The translations under genes were made by a program, and so were the position numbers. From positions 1-20,796 of the IMG/VR virus record IMGVR_UViG_3300017950_001508: a stretch of DNA of 20,796 nt. One strand, given 5' to 3'. The notes beneath the pieces are model-generated. The model did no database searches. It was given only the letters and a program-made list of their open reading frames with translations, and was not told the origin of the DNA. The stretch is from a virus. Of the stretch, positions 7,472 through 15,211 are shown one piece after another; positions within the stretch are counted from its first letter, which is position 1, and the number at the start of each line of letters is the position of its first letter.

Positions 7472-8170
7472 ATGATTTTTACAAAAGATGATTTTCCAGA
7501 TGGACCACCTAAGCAAGTTATATTAATGTTATCAGGCGGATTAGATTCTGCAATATTATTTTATTTAATTTGCAAACACTTTCCAAAAACTTATATTGTT
7601 CCGTTTTCAGGTGATGATGCATGTAATCCTGCAGACATACTTTGTGCTTATGATATTTTAAAATTTATGCGTAAAAGATTTCCTGATGCTAACATAGGAA
7701 AGCACGAAACATATAGATTTGACACTAATGATACTTTTTGGTTTAAAAAAGCTAAGGATCAATTTGATAACTTTACTTTTTCGTCAATAGAAGGATTATC
7801 AAAATATTTTCAGCTAATGGCGGCTCTTAAGAAAGTTAGAGAACAAAATAATATATTAACATTTGTTAATGCAGTAACAGCTAACCCACCAAATGAAGAA
7901 ATGAACCTGCACGGGTTAGAAAACGGCGCAGATCAATATAGAAATGTTTGTATTGAGCCAAGACTATCCAAAACTATATATGGAAATGTTCTGTATAAAC
8001 CGTGGATAAACACAAACAAGCGCGACATAGCAAAGATTTATAAACAAGAAAACTTAATGGAATCATTATATAAGTTAACAAAATCGTGCGTAGATCCTAC
8101 TGCTACTTATGAAAAAAGGGAATGTGGATTATGTTGGTGGTGTCGAGAAAAAAAATGGGGATTTGAATAA
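7472..8170 (+). CDS. QueC-like PP-loop ATPase (7-cyano-7-deazaguanine synthase family)
   Basis: The PP-loop SGGLDS is at residues 21-26, preceded by hydrophobic VILML. The C terminus has C206-x11-C218-GL-C221-WW-C224, matching the structural zinc site of QueC, and ends in KKWGFE. The total of 232 residues equals the QueC length. QueC uses ATP to turn 7-carboxy-7-deazaguanine and ammonia into the nitrile preQ0. QueD, QueE and FolE are not in this window, so a deazaguanine role depends on genes elsewhere or on the host. Other PP-loop ATPases of this shape make amide or nitrile bonds on adenylated acids, which would suit the operon (inference). It follows the methyltransferase by one base. It is the last gene before a late promoter, so it probably ends the tailoring operon, although no terminator is visible. 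Confidence 0.75.
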   Translation: MIFTKDDFPDGPPKQVILMLSGGLDSAILFYLICKHFPKTYIVPFSGDDACNPADILCAYDILKFMRKRFPDANIGKHETYRFDTNDTFWFKKAKDQFDNFTFSSIEGLSKYFQLMAALKKVREQNNILTFVNAVTANPPNEEMNLHGLENGADQYRNVCIEPRLSKTIYGNVLYKPWINTNKRDIAKIYKQENLMESLYKLTKSCVDPTATYEKRECGLCWWCREKKWGFE

Positions 8171-8203
8171 TAATCAAATCTATTTAATATGTTACACAAA
8201 AAA

Positions 8204-8211
8204 TATAAATA
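8204..8211 (+). promoter_or_regulatory. T4-type late promoter
   Basis: An exact TATAAATA box sits in the 70-base gap before the small membrane-protein pair. The start codon follows 29 bases after the box, with AAGGAG at 8229-8234. T4-like phages use this element with their late sigma factor, so the pair should be expressed late and separately from the enzyme operon upstream. Confidence 0.75.
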
Positions 8212-8240
8212 ATGATATATTGTAACATAAGGAGAACGAT

Positions 8241-8450
8241 ATGACTACATTAACTGCACACTGCGAAAAGGCTGACACTGGATATTTTGGACATCTTAAA
8301 ATTGGATCACACATGGTATTTTGGTCATTGGCAGTATTTATAACAAGTACAATACATGCTATCTTTCCATTTGTGCTTGAAGCATCATCTATGAATGCAG
8401 CAAAGAAATTGGCAAGTTTAGTAGACACAACATTTGAGCATCATAAATGA
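8241..8450 (+). CDS. Small DUF6356-like membrane protein, copy 1
   Basis: This 69-residue protein has one hydrophobic segment (about residues 28-47, MVFWSLAVFITSTIHAIFPF) holding the family-type IHAxFPF motif, preceded by GYFGHLK. It is then amphipathic to the end. It starts at an ATG six bases after AAGGAG and 29 bases after a late promoter. The similar order of motifs in the next gene (GYF-H, then a hydrophobic stretch, then IHAxFPF) indicates a tandem duplication. Assignment to DUF6356 is by recalled pattern. The function is unknown. Late expression and a short transmembrane protein would be compatible with a membrane role such as lysis control, but nothing proves that. The stop overlaps the next start (ATGA). 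Confidence 0.7.
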   Translation: MTTLTAHCEKADTGYFGHLKIGSHMVFWSLAVFITSTIHAIFPFVLEASSMNAAKKLASLVDTTFEHHK

Positions 8451-8707
8451 GCCTTTTTAAAAATAGCATTATAAATTTTGAGCATCTTAAAGACGTAAGG
8501 TCTGGATATTTTTTGCATATGTGGTATGCTATTAAGTTGTCATCACACTCATTACTAATTCCATTAACTGGTTTTATACATGCATTCTTTCCATTCATTT
8601 TCCCAGCGTTGCCGCATAAATTTGCATTACGTCAAGTGTCAATGGCTGAAGAGTTGTTCAAGGAATTACAAGCAGTGATTGAAGCTGAAAAAGAAGCTAA
8701 GAAATAA
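8447..8707 (+). CDS. Small DUF6356-like membrane protein, copy 2
   Basis: This 86-residue paralogue of the preceding gene carries FEHLKDVRSGYFLH, a hydrophobic stretch with SLLIPLTGFIHAFFPFIF (about residues 34-51), and a charged C-terminal helix rich in Glu and Lys. The shared IHAxFPF segment is the hallmark. ATGA coupling to copy 1 implies that both are made from the same late transcript. One membrane span, or a re-entrant pair broken by the prolines, is likely. The gene is followed within nine bases by the convergent terminator hairpin. No enzymatic motif is present. Confidence 0.7.
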   Translation: MSLFKNSIINFEHLKDVRSGYFLHMWYAIKLSSHSLLIPLTGFIHAFFPFIFPALPHKFALRQVSMAEELFKELQAVIEAEKEAKK

Positions 8708-8715
8708 CCAATTTA

Positions 8716-8751
8716 TGGGATAGAAACGGTGTCAACCTCTATCCCACTTTT
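8716..8751. terminator. Hairpin terminator between convergent operons
   Basis: TGGGATAGA (8716-8724) pairs perfectly with TCTATCCCA (8738-8746) and is followed by CTTTT on the + strand. It ends the + strand transcript and overlaps the last codons of the - strand protein gene. On the - strand the stem is followed by TAAATT, a weaker tail, so two-way action is possible but less sure. Confidence 0.7.
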
Positions 8752-11734
8752 GGATATAGTTTATTTGTATACCGCTAGTACGCAAGCCAGATTTTATTTT
8801 ACTTTTACGCTTTGGAAATACTGTTTGAGTAAACTGTGTTGCATCTTGGTATATAACCTTTGGTGCTTCGTCAGTTTCTATACTAGGATAGTCAGTCCAG
8901 TTAGCCTCGGTTGCAGTTGTTGATTCAGATCCATAATAAAAGTTATCAGTTGTTTGTCCTGGCATGTTTGAAAGATATGTTTTAATATCTGCATATGTCC
9001 AGTTTCTATTAAACTGCACTAAGGTAGAAATAAATCCAGCTGCACATGGACACGCTGCACTTGTACCACTAAATCCTGTATCCTCGGGTACTCCTGAACC
9101 ACTACCGCTGTTGGCAGTAAATCCAGAATATACAGCAGGGTACCTGCCTTCTGGAGTATAGCTTTTATTTGCTGATAATATTCCATCTGCAGGGGCATAC
9201 AAGTCTATACCATTGCCTCTGTCGCTATATCCAACTTTGCGTTCTTTTGCACCAACAGCATGATCATCATCCAATGCACCAATGTTGATTGTTTTATATG
9301 TAACTTCACCATTGCTAATAAGCGGTCCGTTGTTGTATTCAGGGTCCTGCGTACTTCCGTTACTTACAACATATCCTGATACACCTGCCAGACTTGGATC
9401 GTCTTGTGCTGGTGTGTTTCCATCTTGGAATATGCTTCTAATAGTAGCAAGTGATGGTTTGCTAATAACTGGAGCAATGTATGTGTTGTGTAGTGCGTAT
9501 CCTAGCGGATTGTTTGCTAGAATGCCTGCTTGAGTACGCATTAAATCACTCCATTCAGGAGCAAGACTTCCGCCATCCCATAATTCTGTGTATTCAAACA
9601 TTGCAAAGTTCAGTAGGAACAAATATTCTTTTGCGGCTACTTCAAATGCATCCCCATCAGTCTTCCAAGTGTCTCCGCCGTATCCCGAACTATCCCACAT
9701 GCCTGCATCGTATGCTTCTTCCATAGCCGCATACAGTGGACCACTTGCCCAGTCTGCACTAATATAAGAATACAACTTTAATGACACAGCATCTAAGCCA
9801 TGCATATGAAGTGTATGGAATACGTGTTCAATAACTTCTTGTGCATCGTTGTCACCGTCTCCGTAACCATCGCCGGTTGAATTCAAATACCAAACCATAT
9901 CGTTTGCTACATGGCTATCAAATAGTGGTGATAGATTCCAAAAAGTAATACCATCATCTGTTAAGAAGTTTGTGCTATAGTCTCCACCGGCGCCTCTTGC
10001 TACTCGTTGTAGTGTTGGTCCTTGGGCTGCATGATAAGTTCCTGCGTCACCACTGAGTGTTTTAATAACAGTTCTTTGTGCAGCTTCATTAATACCTGCG
10101 GCATTTTTGTCTAAGAAAAGTTCAAACATACGTCCAACTTTTTCTAACCATGCATCTGGCACTGCTACCTGCCCGCCAACGCTACCGGCTCCTACAATAC
10201 GTACACCATTAACTGTAAGTTCACGCTTAAAGAAATCGCTACCGAGACCGTCACTTAAATCATGTTTGCCACCTTGTTGCGGAAATCCACGTCTATTGGT
10301 TGTACCAGTGGTTTCTACGCTAAATTCAAAATAACTGCTTTCTTCGATAGTGTCATCGCTGTTGGCACTGATATAGTTGTCAAAATCAGGATGCCCCCAG
10401 TTGGTTTGTTTTTGGTTACTGTTGCCAGCAGCACACACAAATATTACTCCGCTGTCGATAAGTTCGTCTAATGCAGTTGTAAGTGAGTTGGTTTTCATTT
10501 CACTTTTCCAGCGACCGCCATCTCCTTGTGATCCCATATGTGAGATAAATGTAGGTTCTGCACCTGTTCCTGCATATGTTACAGGAGCATCTTCTCTAAA
10601 ATGATACCATCCTGGGTTTGAACCTTTGCTTGCACGATATCCCCAACTGTTTGAACTTACAGTAGGGTCTTGTGTGCCGTATGCAGGATTTACTGGTTTT
10701 GTATTGTGGAATATTTTTTGTAAATCAAAGCCTGGTTCGATGTCAGTACTATTAGTGCCATATAAGTTAAGTGCCCATTTGTTAGCGTTGTATGCCCAGC
10801 CCTGTGTTCTACCGTATGTAAGCGCCATACAGGGCGTACAGTGCTGTCCTACAGTGCTTGGTATTGTATTTGTGCCGTTGCAATATGCTCTTGTGTATCC
10901 GCTTGTAATAAACGATACGATACCTGCACTAGGAAACTTTGCATTGAATACACTACTTCTATTGCCTGTGCTTGTCCACCAACCTCTTGCAAAACTTTCT
11001 ACAGGTACAATAGTACCATCCCAACGTGTTATAAGTCTATTATCTGGATCTGCATTAAAATAATCTGGATCTAAATAATAAGGTGCATCTAAACATAAAT
11101 CTAGTACATCGCAACTTCCGTTACCTGGTAGTAGATTACCACCTATGTATCCATTTGGTTTTTCGCCTTCTGTGTCCCTATTGAACTCAGGGTGACCGAT
11201 CCATCCAGCGCCATCATCAGCTACAATGACATCAACATGCTTGCCGTCTCCCCATTGAGGTATTTTACTTGTTTTTACAACGTTATCTGCGTCACCGCCT
11301 TCTATCCAAGGATCGACTAGTGTGCTACCTCTTAATGTTCCCCAGTTGGTTCTATTGATATCTGTTGAATCAGGTGTGCCGGGCAATGTGTTTGAAGTTT
11401 CCATTTCTTTGTAAACTTTAACTGTATTTTTGTATCTATTAAAGTTTTTTGGAGCACTTGCATAAAGTTCGTCCGGCGGCGCCTTATATGTTTCAGGATA
11501 TTTCGAGTAATCGATATTGATAAACTTTATACGTGGATCTGCTTTTAGTGCAGTTGCTTCTGCATCTGTTAAGGAAAAACTTCCTCTTGTAAGACTATGT
11601 TCTTTTTCATCTGTGCATGTGCATACTCTATCTGGAATAGTTGCAATCCCATTAGTTGCTTCGCAAAGTTGATTGTGTATTTCGATATATTGTTCTGCTG
11701 TATTCGTTCCTAACGAATAATATTGTTCACTCAT
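8732..11734 (-). CDS. Subtilisin-family (S8) serine peptidase-like phage protein with a large insertion
   Basis: The 1000-residue protein carries the subtilase triad in order. D173 is in VIVADDGAG with a following HPEF, H298 is in GQHCTP (the usual HGT has become HCT), and S892 is in GFSGTSAACP. The oxyanion Asn is N438 in VCAAGNSNQ. Between N438 and S892 there are about 450 residues instead of about 65. This stretch includes an alpha-rich segment near residues 540-770 with a His cluster, E636-H637-x2-H640-x2-H643-x-H645, that looks metal-binding. There is no signal peptide and the N terminus begins MSEQYYSLG. It is the last gene of the late structural block, 11 bases after the tail fibre gene, so a virion or tail-associated protease is the likely role (inference). 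It is preceded by AAGGG near the start and ends inside the shared terminator hairpin. Cysteines are numerous for a phage structural protein. Confidence 0.85.
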   Translation of the reverse strand: MSEQYYSLGTNTAEQYIEIHNQLCEATNGIATIPDRVCTCTDEKEHSLTRGSFSLTDAEATALKADPRIKFINIDYSKYPETYKAPPDELYASAPKNFNRYKNTVKVYKEMETSNTLPGTPDSTDINRTNWGTLRGSTLVDPWIEGGDADNVVKTSKIPQWGDGKHVDVIVADDGAGWIGHPEFNRDTEGEKPNGYIGGNLLPGNGSCDVLDLCLDAPYYLDPDYFNADPDNRLITRWDGTIVPVESFARGWWTSTGNRSSVFNAKFPSAGIVSFITSGYTRAYCNGTNTIPSTVGQHCTPCMALTYGRTQGWAYNANKWALNLYGTNSTDIEPGFDLQKIFHNTKPVNPAYGTQDPTVSSNSWGYRASKGSNPGWYHFREDAPVTYAGTGAEPTFISHMGSQGDGGRWKSEMKTNSLTTALDELIDSGVIFVCAAGNSNQKQTNWGHPDFDNYISANSDDTIEESSYFEFSVETTGTTNRRGFPQQGGKHDLSDGLGSDFFKRELTVNGVRIVGAGSVGGQVAVPDAWLEKVGRMFELFLDKNAAGINEAAQRTVIKTLSGDAGTYHAAQGPTLQRVARGAGGDYSTNFLTDDGITFWNLSPLFDSHVANDMVWYLNSTGDGYGDGDNDAQEVIEHVFHTLHMHGLDAVSLKLYSYISADWASGPLYAAMEEAYDAGMWDSSGYGGDTWKTDGDAFEVAAKEYLFLLNFAMFEYTELWDGGSLAPEWSDLMRTQAGILANNPLGYALHNTYIAPVISKPSLATIRSIFQDGNTPAQDDPSLAGVSGYVVSNGSTQDPEYNNGPLISNGEVTYKTINIGALDDDHAVGAKERKVGYSDRGNGIDLYAPADGILSANKSYTPEGRYPAVYSGFTANSGSGSGVPEDTGFSGTSAACPCAAGFISTLVQFNRNWTYADIKTYLSNMPGQTTDNFYYGSESTTATEANWTDYPSIETDEAPKVIYQDATQFTQTVFPKRKSKIKSGLRTSGIQINYIQKWDRG

Positions 11735-11745
11735 ATTTCTAGCCC

Positions 11746-13428
11746 TTAGATTAAGTTAGCCCAAGCACCATTCTCATATCCTTGGAATTTGTTGTCAGTT
11801 GTATTATAAATCATATCGCCATTTTCGGCAGCTAGTGCATCACGTTCTACAGTAGTAAAACTTGCTAGTTTAAACGGACTACTCGATACCTCAACTCTTG
11901 TTCCTGCTGCAAGAATAATATCAGTGTCACTTGATATCTCTGGTGTTCCGCTGGCATTGGTAATAATATTTTCAACTTCGATTGTATCTGCAATAATCTT
12001 GTTTGTAACTATAAGATTGTTTTCTATAGTAACATCGCTGTTCATAACAACAGCAGGAATAAATGTGATTGCACTTGAGTCTGCGCTATCTATTGTTCCT
12101 GAAATAACTGCGTTAGTTGTTTCGATAGGACCGATAATCTTTCCAGCCGCTCCGTCTATCATAGTACTACTATCGTCAGCAAACACACTACCTTTTATAT
12201 CAAATGCAGATCCTGCTTGTATAGCATCTGTAATGCCGTATCCTGCTAGTGTTGTTGGAGTTACACCTAAATCAGTAAAATCTACTACTGTATTGGTAAT
12301 AGTTATATTACCTTCTGCATCACTTGTTGTAGTAATATTAGTTCCGCCTAGTATGCCAATAGTTTCTTGACCGTTAACAACTCTTAATGTACTATCGTCT
12401 GCTGTGATATTCCAGTGTGAATAGTTGTCAGTACTGCCGCCGCCACCACTAGATACTTCACGCATGTTTAACCAGTTGCCAGCTTCAAATATTTGATATC
12501 TACTGGTTGTAGTGTTATAGATCATCATACCTTCGGCACCTGTGAGTGCGTCACGTTCTTCCGTTGTAAATGATCCTGTTTGTATAAAGCCTGATGCTTT
12601 AGCATTACCGACTACATCTAATGATTCAGTTGGAGTAATTGTACCAATACCAAACTTTTTTTCCTTAAATGCAAAATAGTCAGTAGGATCTACAAAAGAA
12701 CCAGTTGATGATGATGAAAATAACAAGGCATTTTCTCTACCTACGATTATCCCTGTTTCCAATAATCCATTGGAATCATTTCTCGAAAATCGTATCATAC
12801 CGTAGTTTATTGCAGTATCTCCAGTTAAATCTAATTCACTTTCTCTTTGAAGTTGTAAAGCGCCGAGGTTGTTAACTGAGTTTACTACAATTCTAGATGA
12901 CACAGCGTTATTATCATTTCCAAAATTGTAGTCGTTAGATGTACTTTTATATCTTTCTACATTTATGCTACTATTAACACCGTCTACTAGTAATGTGCTA
13001 TCGTCGCCGAACACACTACCAGTCATATCACCATCAAATGTACCTGTTACAGTTCCAACAACATTACCTGTTACATTACCTGTTACATCACCTATGAAAC
13101 TATTAGCGGTTATTATGCCAGTACCTGCACCGCTTGCCGTAATATCTCCTGATATATTAATATCACCATCACCGACAATTTCTTGTCCAGTAATACTTAA
13201 ATCAACATCAATACTAATGTTTGCGTCACCGAGTGTTAACACCGATGCTGTAGCATTATCGGTAATACCAGTTAAACTTCCGCCACTACCACCTTGTAGT
13301 ACACCTCCGGGTGTAATTCCATCGCCAACGTATAGTTTTTTAGTATCAGTAACATATATTATTTCGCCCTCTGCCGGCGTAATACTTGTCCTGTTTGCTT
13401 CTGTTCCGCGTCTTAGCTTTAAAGCCAT
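11746..13428 (-). CDS. Phage tail fibre / virion structural protein
   Basis: The 560-residue protein opens with the marine-phage fibre signature: LKLRRGTEANRTSITPAEGE, then IIYVTDTKKLYVGDG and a Gly-rich GGSGG. The middle is beta-rich with Gly/Asn/Val/Thr repeats (GNVTGNVVGTVTG) and two copies of GSVFxDDS...DGxxxxI. Two copies of a module with FTTxERDAL, MIYNTT and NGAW/AGNW lie near residues 280-330 and at the extreme C terminus (about 510-560). Such proteins form host-binding fibres or attachment structures on the virion. The ATG at 13426-13428 is preceded by AGGAG and lies about 30 bases after a GATAAATA late promoter. The subtilase-like gene follows and shares the transcript. The receptor target cannot be inferred. 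Confidence 0.83.
   Translation of the reverse strand: MALKLRRGTEANRTSITPAEGEIIYVTDTKKLYVGDGITPGGVLQGGSGGSLTGITDNATASVLTLGDANISIDVDLSITGQEIVGDGDINISGDITASGAGTGIITANSFIGDVTGNVTGNVVGTVTGTFDGDMTGSVFGDDSTLLVDGVNSSINVERYKSTSNDYNFGNDNNAVSSRIVVNSVNNLGALQLQRESELDLTGDTAINYGMIRFSRNDSNGLLETGIIVGRENALLFSSSSTGSFVDPTDYFAFKEKKFGIGTITPTESLDVVGNAKASGFIQTGSFTTEERDALTGAEGMMIYNTTTSRYQIFEAGNWLNMREVSSGGGGSTDNYSHWNITADDSTLRVVNGQETIGILGGTNITTTSDAEGNITITNTVVDFTDLGVTPTTLAGYGITDAIQAGSAFDIKGSVFADDSSTMIDGAAGKIIGPIETTNAVISGTIDSADSSAITFIPAVVMNSDVTIENNLIVTNKIIADTIEVENIITNASGTPEISSDTDIILAAGTRVEVSSSPFKLASFTTVERDALAAENGDMIYNTTDNKFQGYENGAWANLI
13061..13093. repeat. Short 12-base tandem repeat inside the tail fibre gene
   Basis: ACATTACCTGTT occurs at 13061-13072 and again exactly at 13073-13084, with a partial copy to 13093. 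On the - strand it encodes a Gly-Asn-Val-Thr type four-residue repeat. Such runs can change copy number by slippage. Confidence 0.7.
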
Positions 13429-13456
13429 GTTAAAGTCTCCTAGGTACTGTTTTATA

Positions 13457-13464
13457 TATTTATC
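13457..13464 (-). promoter_or_regulatory. T4-type late promoter (GATAAATA) for the tail fibre block
   Basis: The - strand reads GATAAATA, fitting the NATAAATA late box of marine T4-like phages. It is in the 58-base gap between the oxygenase gene and the tail fibre, 29 bases before the fibre start. Confidence 0.6.
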
Positions 13465-13486
13465 ATATCTGTACAGAAACTATTTC

Positions 13487-14041
13487 TTAAGAAATACAAA
13501 AAACTAAATGTACACGAGCATATTTACTTGCATTTATTGCAGTATGTTGCAATCTGGTATTTACAAGATATGTATTGCCAAATGGAAGTCTTACAACTTG
13601 ATCGTTAATGATCATCATACAGTTTTCGTTTGTATAGATCGGAATATGTATTCTTGGAGATTGATCTGTGTGATAAGTTAAACAAGTCTTATGTTCCATT
13701 AGCATAAACCTGCCTCTTGTAATATTGTATTGTTGATTAATTTTTTCTACAACAGTTTTAAAATAGGTGTTTTTATAGATATTGCATAACTCTGTAAAGT
13801 CTTCTTGTTTGTATATTTTTTTTCTTAATGGCAGTTTTCCATTAGGATTTTTATCATATTCTACCCAGTCATAAAAAAGACTGCCACAACTTTCATACAA
13901 TTGTATGTCTGATGGACAGCCTTTTCTACATTGTAAAGCAACTTGTTTCAAGTTACTTTGGAGTAAATGGTCTATATTTAAACTGTTATACGTATCGATA
14001 ATTTTGTTATAATCGATATCTAAATCAATTTTAGTTATCAT
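13487..14041 (-). CDS. Aspartyl/asparaginyl beta-hydroxylase-like 2OG-Fe(II) oxygenase (second stand-alone copy)
   Basis: The 184-residue protein has H124-T-D126 in TYHTDQSPRIHIPI, distal H166 in QHTAINAS, and R176 in ARVHLVF, the full metal and 2-oxoglutarate set. TNENCMMIINDQ and RLPFGN between them match the + strand copy at 6218-6796. The N-terminal 100 residues differ, with several cysteines (QCRKGC, ESCGS). It starts with an ATGA overlap on the upstream gene and lies just before the tail fibre promoter. This suggests it belongs to the structural block rather than to the enzyme operon. A role in hydroxylating virion or host proteins is possible but unproven. Confidence 0.82.
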   Translation of the reverse strand: MITKIDLDIDYNKIIDTYNSLNIDHLLQSNLKQVALQCRKGCPSDIQLYESCGSLFYDWVEYDKNPNGKLPLRKKIYKQEDFTELCNIYKNTYFKTVVEKINQQYNITRGRFMLMEHKTCLTYHTDQSPRIHIPIYTNENCMMIINDQVVRLPFGNTYLVNTRLQHTAINASKYARVHLVFCIS

Positions 14042-14331
14042 TTGTTTACTTTAAGAAACCGTGTTGTTCTTTTTTGAATGTCTTTTTTTAAACGTTCAGT
14101 ATCTAATCTAAAATCAACCTTATCGATTGTTTCATCATATTCTTTAAAAAACTCTTCTAGTATAGAATCAACATCGTCGGTAGATTGTTTGGTTTTTTTG
14201 ATATCAATTTCCCATTCTTTCCCATCAATAAACCCAACAATGACAGTATTGATATATTCTAATGGAATATAATCCATATCAATATCATTTAGTATTTCTT
14301 CCCAATACTCGTCTTTGTTTTTATCCGTCAC
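14038..14331 (-). CDS. Conserved T4-like marine phage protein, unknown function
   Basis: This acidic 97-residue protein has an IPLEYINTVIVGFIDGKEWE beta segment, a Glu/Asp-rich helix (SILEEFFKEYDETIDK), and a basic end DIQKRTTRFLKVNK. I recognise the pattern as one conserved next to structural genes in marine T4-like phages but know no function. It has no membrane segment and no catalytic motif. It overlaps its upstream neighbour by 11 bases and its downstream neighbour by four (ATGA), so it is translated as part of the same late block. Confidence 0.7.
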   Translation of the reverse strand: MTDKNKDEYWEEILNDIDMDYIPLEYINTVIVGFIDGKEWEIDIKKTKQSTDDVDSILEEFFKEYDETIDKVDFRLDTERLKKDIQKRTTRFLKVNK

Positions 14332-14968
14332 TGGTTTCAGTTTTCTTTTCTGTCACCTTTGCTTTCTTCTTGATGGTTGGTACTAATTCTTCAGCTTGTG
14401 CTCGGAGTGCTTTTGCTTCTTTATACAAAGCATCTGCTTGTGATCTGTATTGCGCCGCAAGTGCGTTATCATCAAGTACACCGTCTGTAGAGACTGTAGT
14501 TTCGTTAGTATAAACTGCGGTAGGATCAACAGCTGGCTCTGATTGATTACTTGGCTGTGGAGCAGTTTGACCACCTGGGCCTTTAAGTGCCAAGTCGTTT
14601 ACTGTAACACCTTTTTGTTCCGCAATAGTACTGTTTAGTACATTAAGAGCAATGTTGGTGTTACCATTTGGCGTCATTTCAATAGCTTGGGTTGGAACTT
14701 TTCTCAACTTGCCTGTTTGTTGAAATCCTGCCAACATATTACGTCCATCTGGCAAATATGCACGAGCCATTGCTTCTGCAAACTCGTATGCTTCTTGACC
14801 GGCAGCAGATTCAACAACTCTAATCAAACTGTCATGTTCGTCTGCACTAAGATTTTCTGTTTGTACAACCAAGCAGTTATCAGGATCGCCTGGAATAACT
14901 CGATATGCTACAACTACTTTACGTCTATTGGCAGCAACTCTGCCTACATGTTTAAGCGCCATCTTCAT
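14321..14968 (-). CDS. Conserved T4-like marine phage protein, probably virion-related
   Basis: The 215-residue protein begins MKMALKHVGRVAANRRKVVV, followed by YRVIPGDPDNCLVVQTE, a pattern I associate with proteins conserved across cyanomyophages. Residues 40-75 form an Ala/Glu-rich helical region. Residues 125-165 are a low-complexity Pro/Ser/Gln/Thr linker, and the C terminus (about 165-205) is an Ala/Lys/Glu coiled-coil-like helix ending in a Lys/Glu-rich tail. It overlaps the preceding gene by 17 bases and the following gene by 11. Its position between a late promoter and the tail fibre supports a structural or assembly role, but no function is demonstrated. Confidence 0.72.
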   Translation of the reverse strand: MKMALKHVGRVAANRRKVVVAYRVIPGDPDNCLVVQTENLSADEHDSLIRVVESAAGQEAYEFAEAMARAYLPDGRNMLAGFQQTGKLRKVPTQAIEMTPNGNTNIALNVLNSTIAEQKGVTVNDLALKGPGGQTAPQPSNQSEPAVDPTAVYTNETTVSTDGVLDDNALAAQYRSQADALYKEAKALRAQAEELVPTIKKKAKVTEKKTETSDG

Positions 14969-15191
14969 TCTCCTGTGGAGTTTCTGTCATTGCTGCTTCA
15001 GCACCTTCTTTTGCTGCTTTGGCTTGTGCTTCTACTTCTTTTAAGAAAGCATCTAGTTTATTATATAACGCACCTACATTAGCCAACTCATTAGCCTTAA
15101 ATGTACCACGTTCTGTTGCAAGTTCGATAACAGCTCTTGCTAATGCTAAATCTTGAATATTTAATTCATTTGCTTGTGTATTTTCGGTCAT
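14952..15191 (-). CDS. Small conserved T4-like phage protein, unknown function
   Basis: The 79-residue protein has LNIQDLALARAVIELATERG, then FKANELANVGALYNKLDAFL, and an Ala/Glu/Lys helix with an acidic end. It is probably fully helical with coiled-coil potential. AAGGAG lies six bases before the ATG at 15191, and the TATAAATA late promoter is about 20 bases upstream, making it the first gene of this late unit. The start of the next gene lies inside its 3' end. The pattern is familiar from cyanophage genomes without assigned function. Confidence 0.72.
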   Translation of the reverse strand: MTENTQANELNIQDLALARAVIELATERGTFKANELANVGALYNKLDAFLKEVEAQAKAAKEGAEAAMTETPQENEDGA

Positions 15192-15211
15192 ATTTTACTC
15201 CTTGTATAATT

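Noticed and set aside
8241-8707. RiPP precursor peptides for the tailoring enzymes
   Set aside because: Both proteins are hydrophobic membrane-type paralogues under a late promoter, without a leader/core layout.
8716-8739. TTGACA on the - strand at about 8731-8736 as another promoter
   Set aside because: No -10-like hexamer lies 16-18 bases downstream, and the sequence is inside the terminator hairpin at the end of a gene; it would read antisense into the membrane-protein pair.
10626-11063. 145-residue + strand frame opposite the subtilase gene
   Set aside because: It is antisense to a gene with clear catalytic motifs, has no ribosome site and its translation shows no recognisable pattern.
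12965-13507. 180-residue + strand frame opposite the tail fibre
   Set aside because: The Pro/Ser/Val-rich translation is the expected shadow of a Gly/Asn/Thr-repeat fibre gene.
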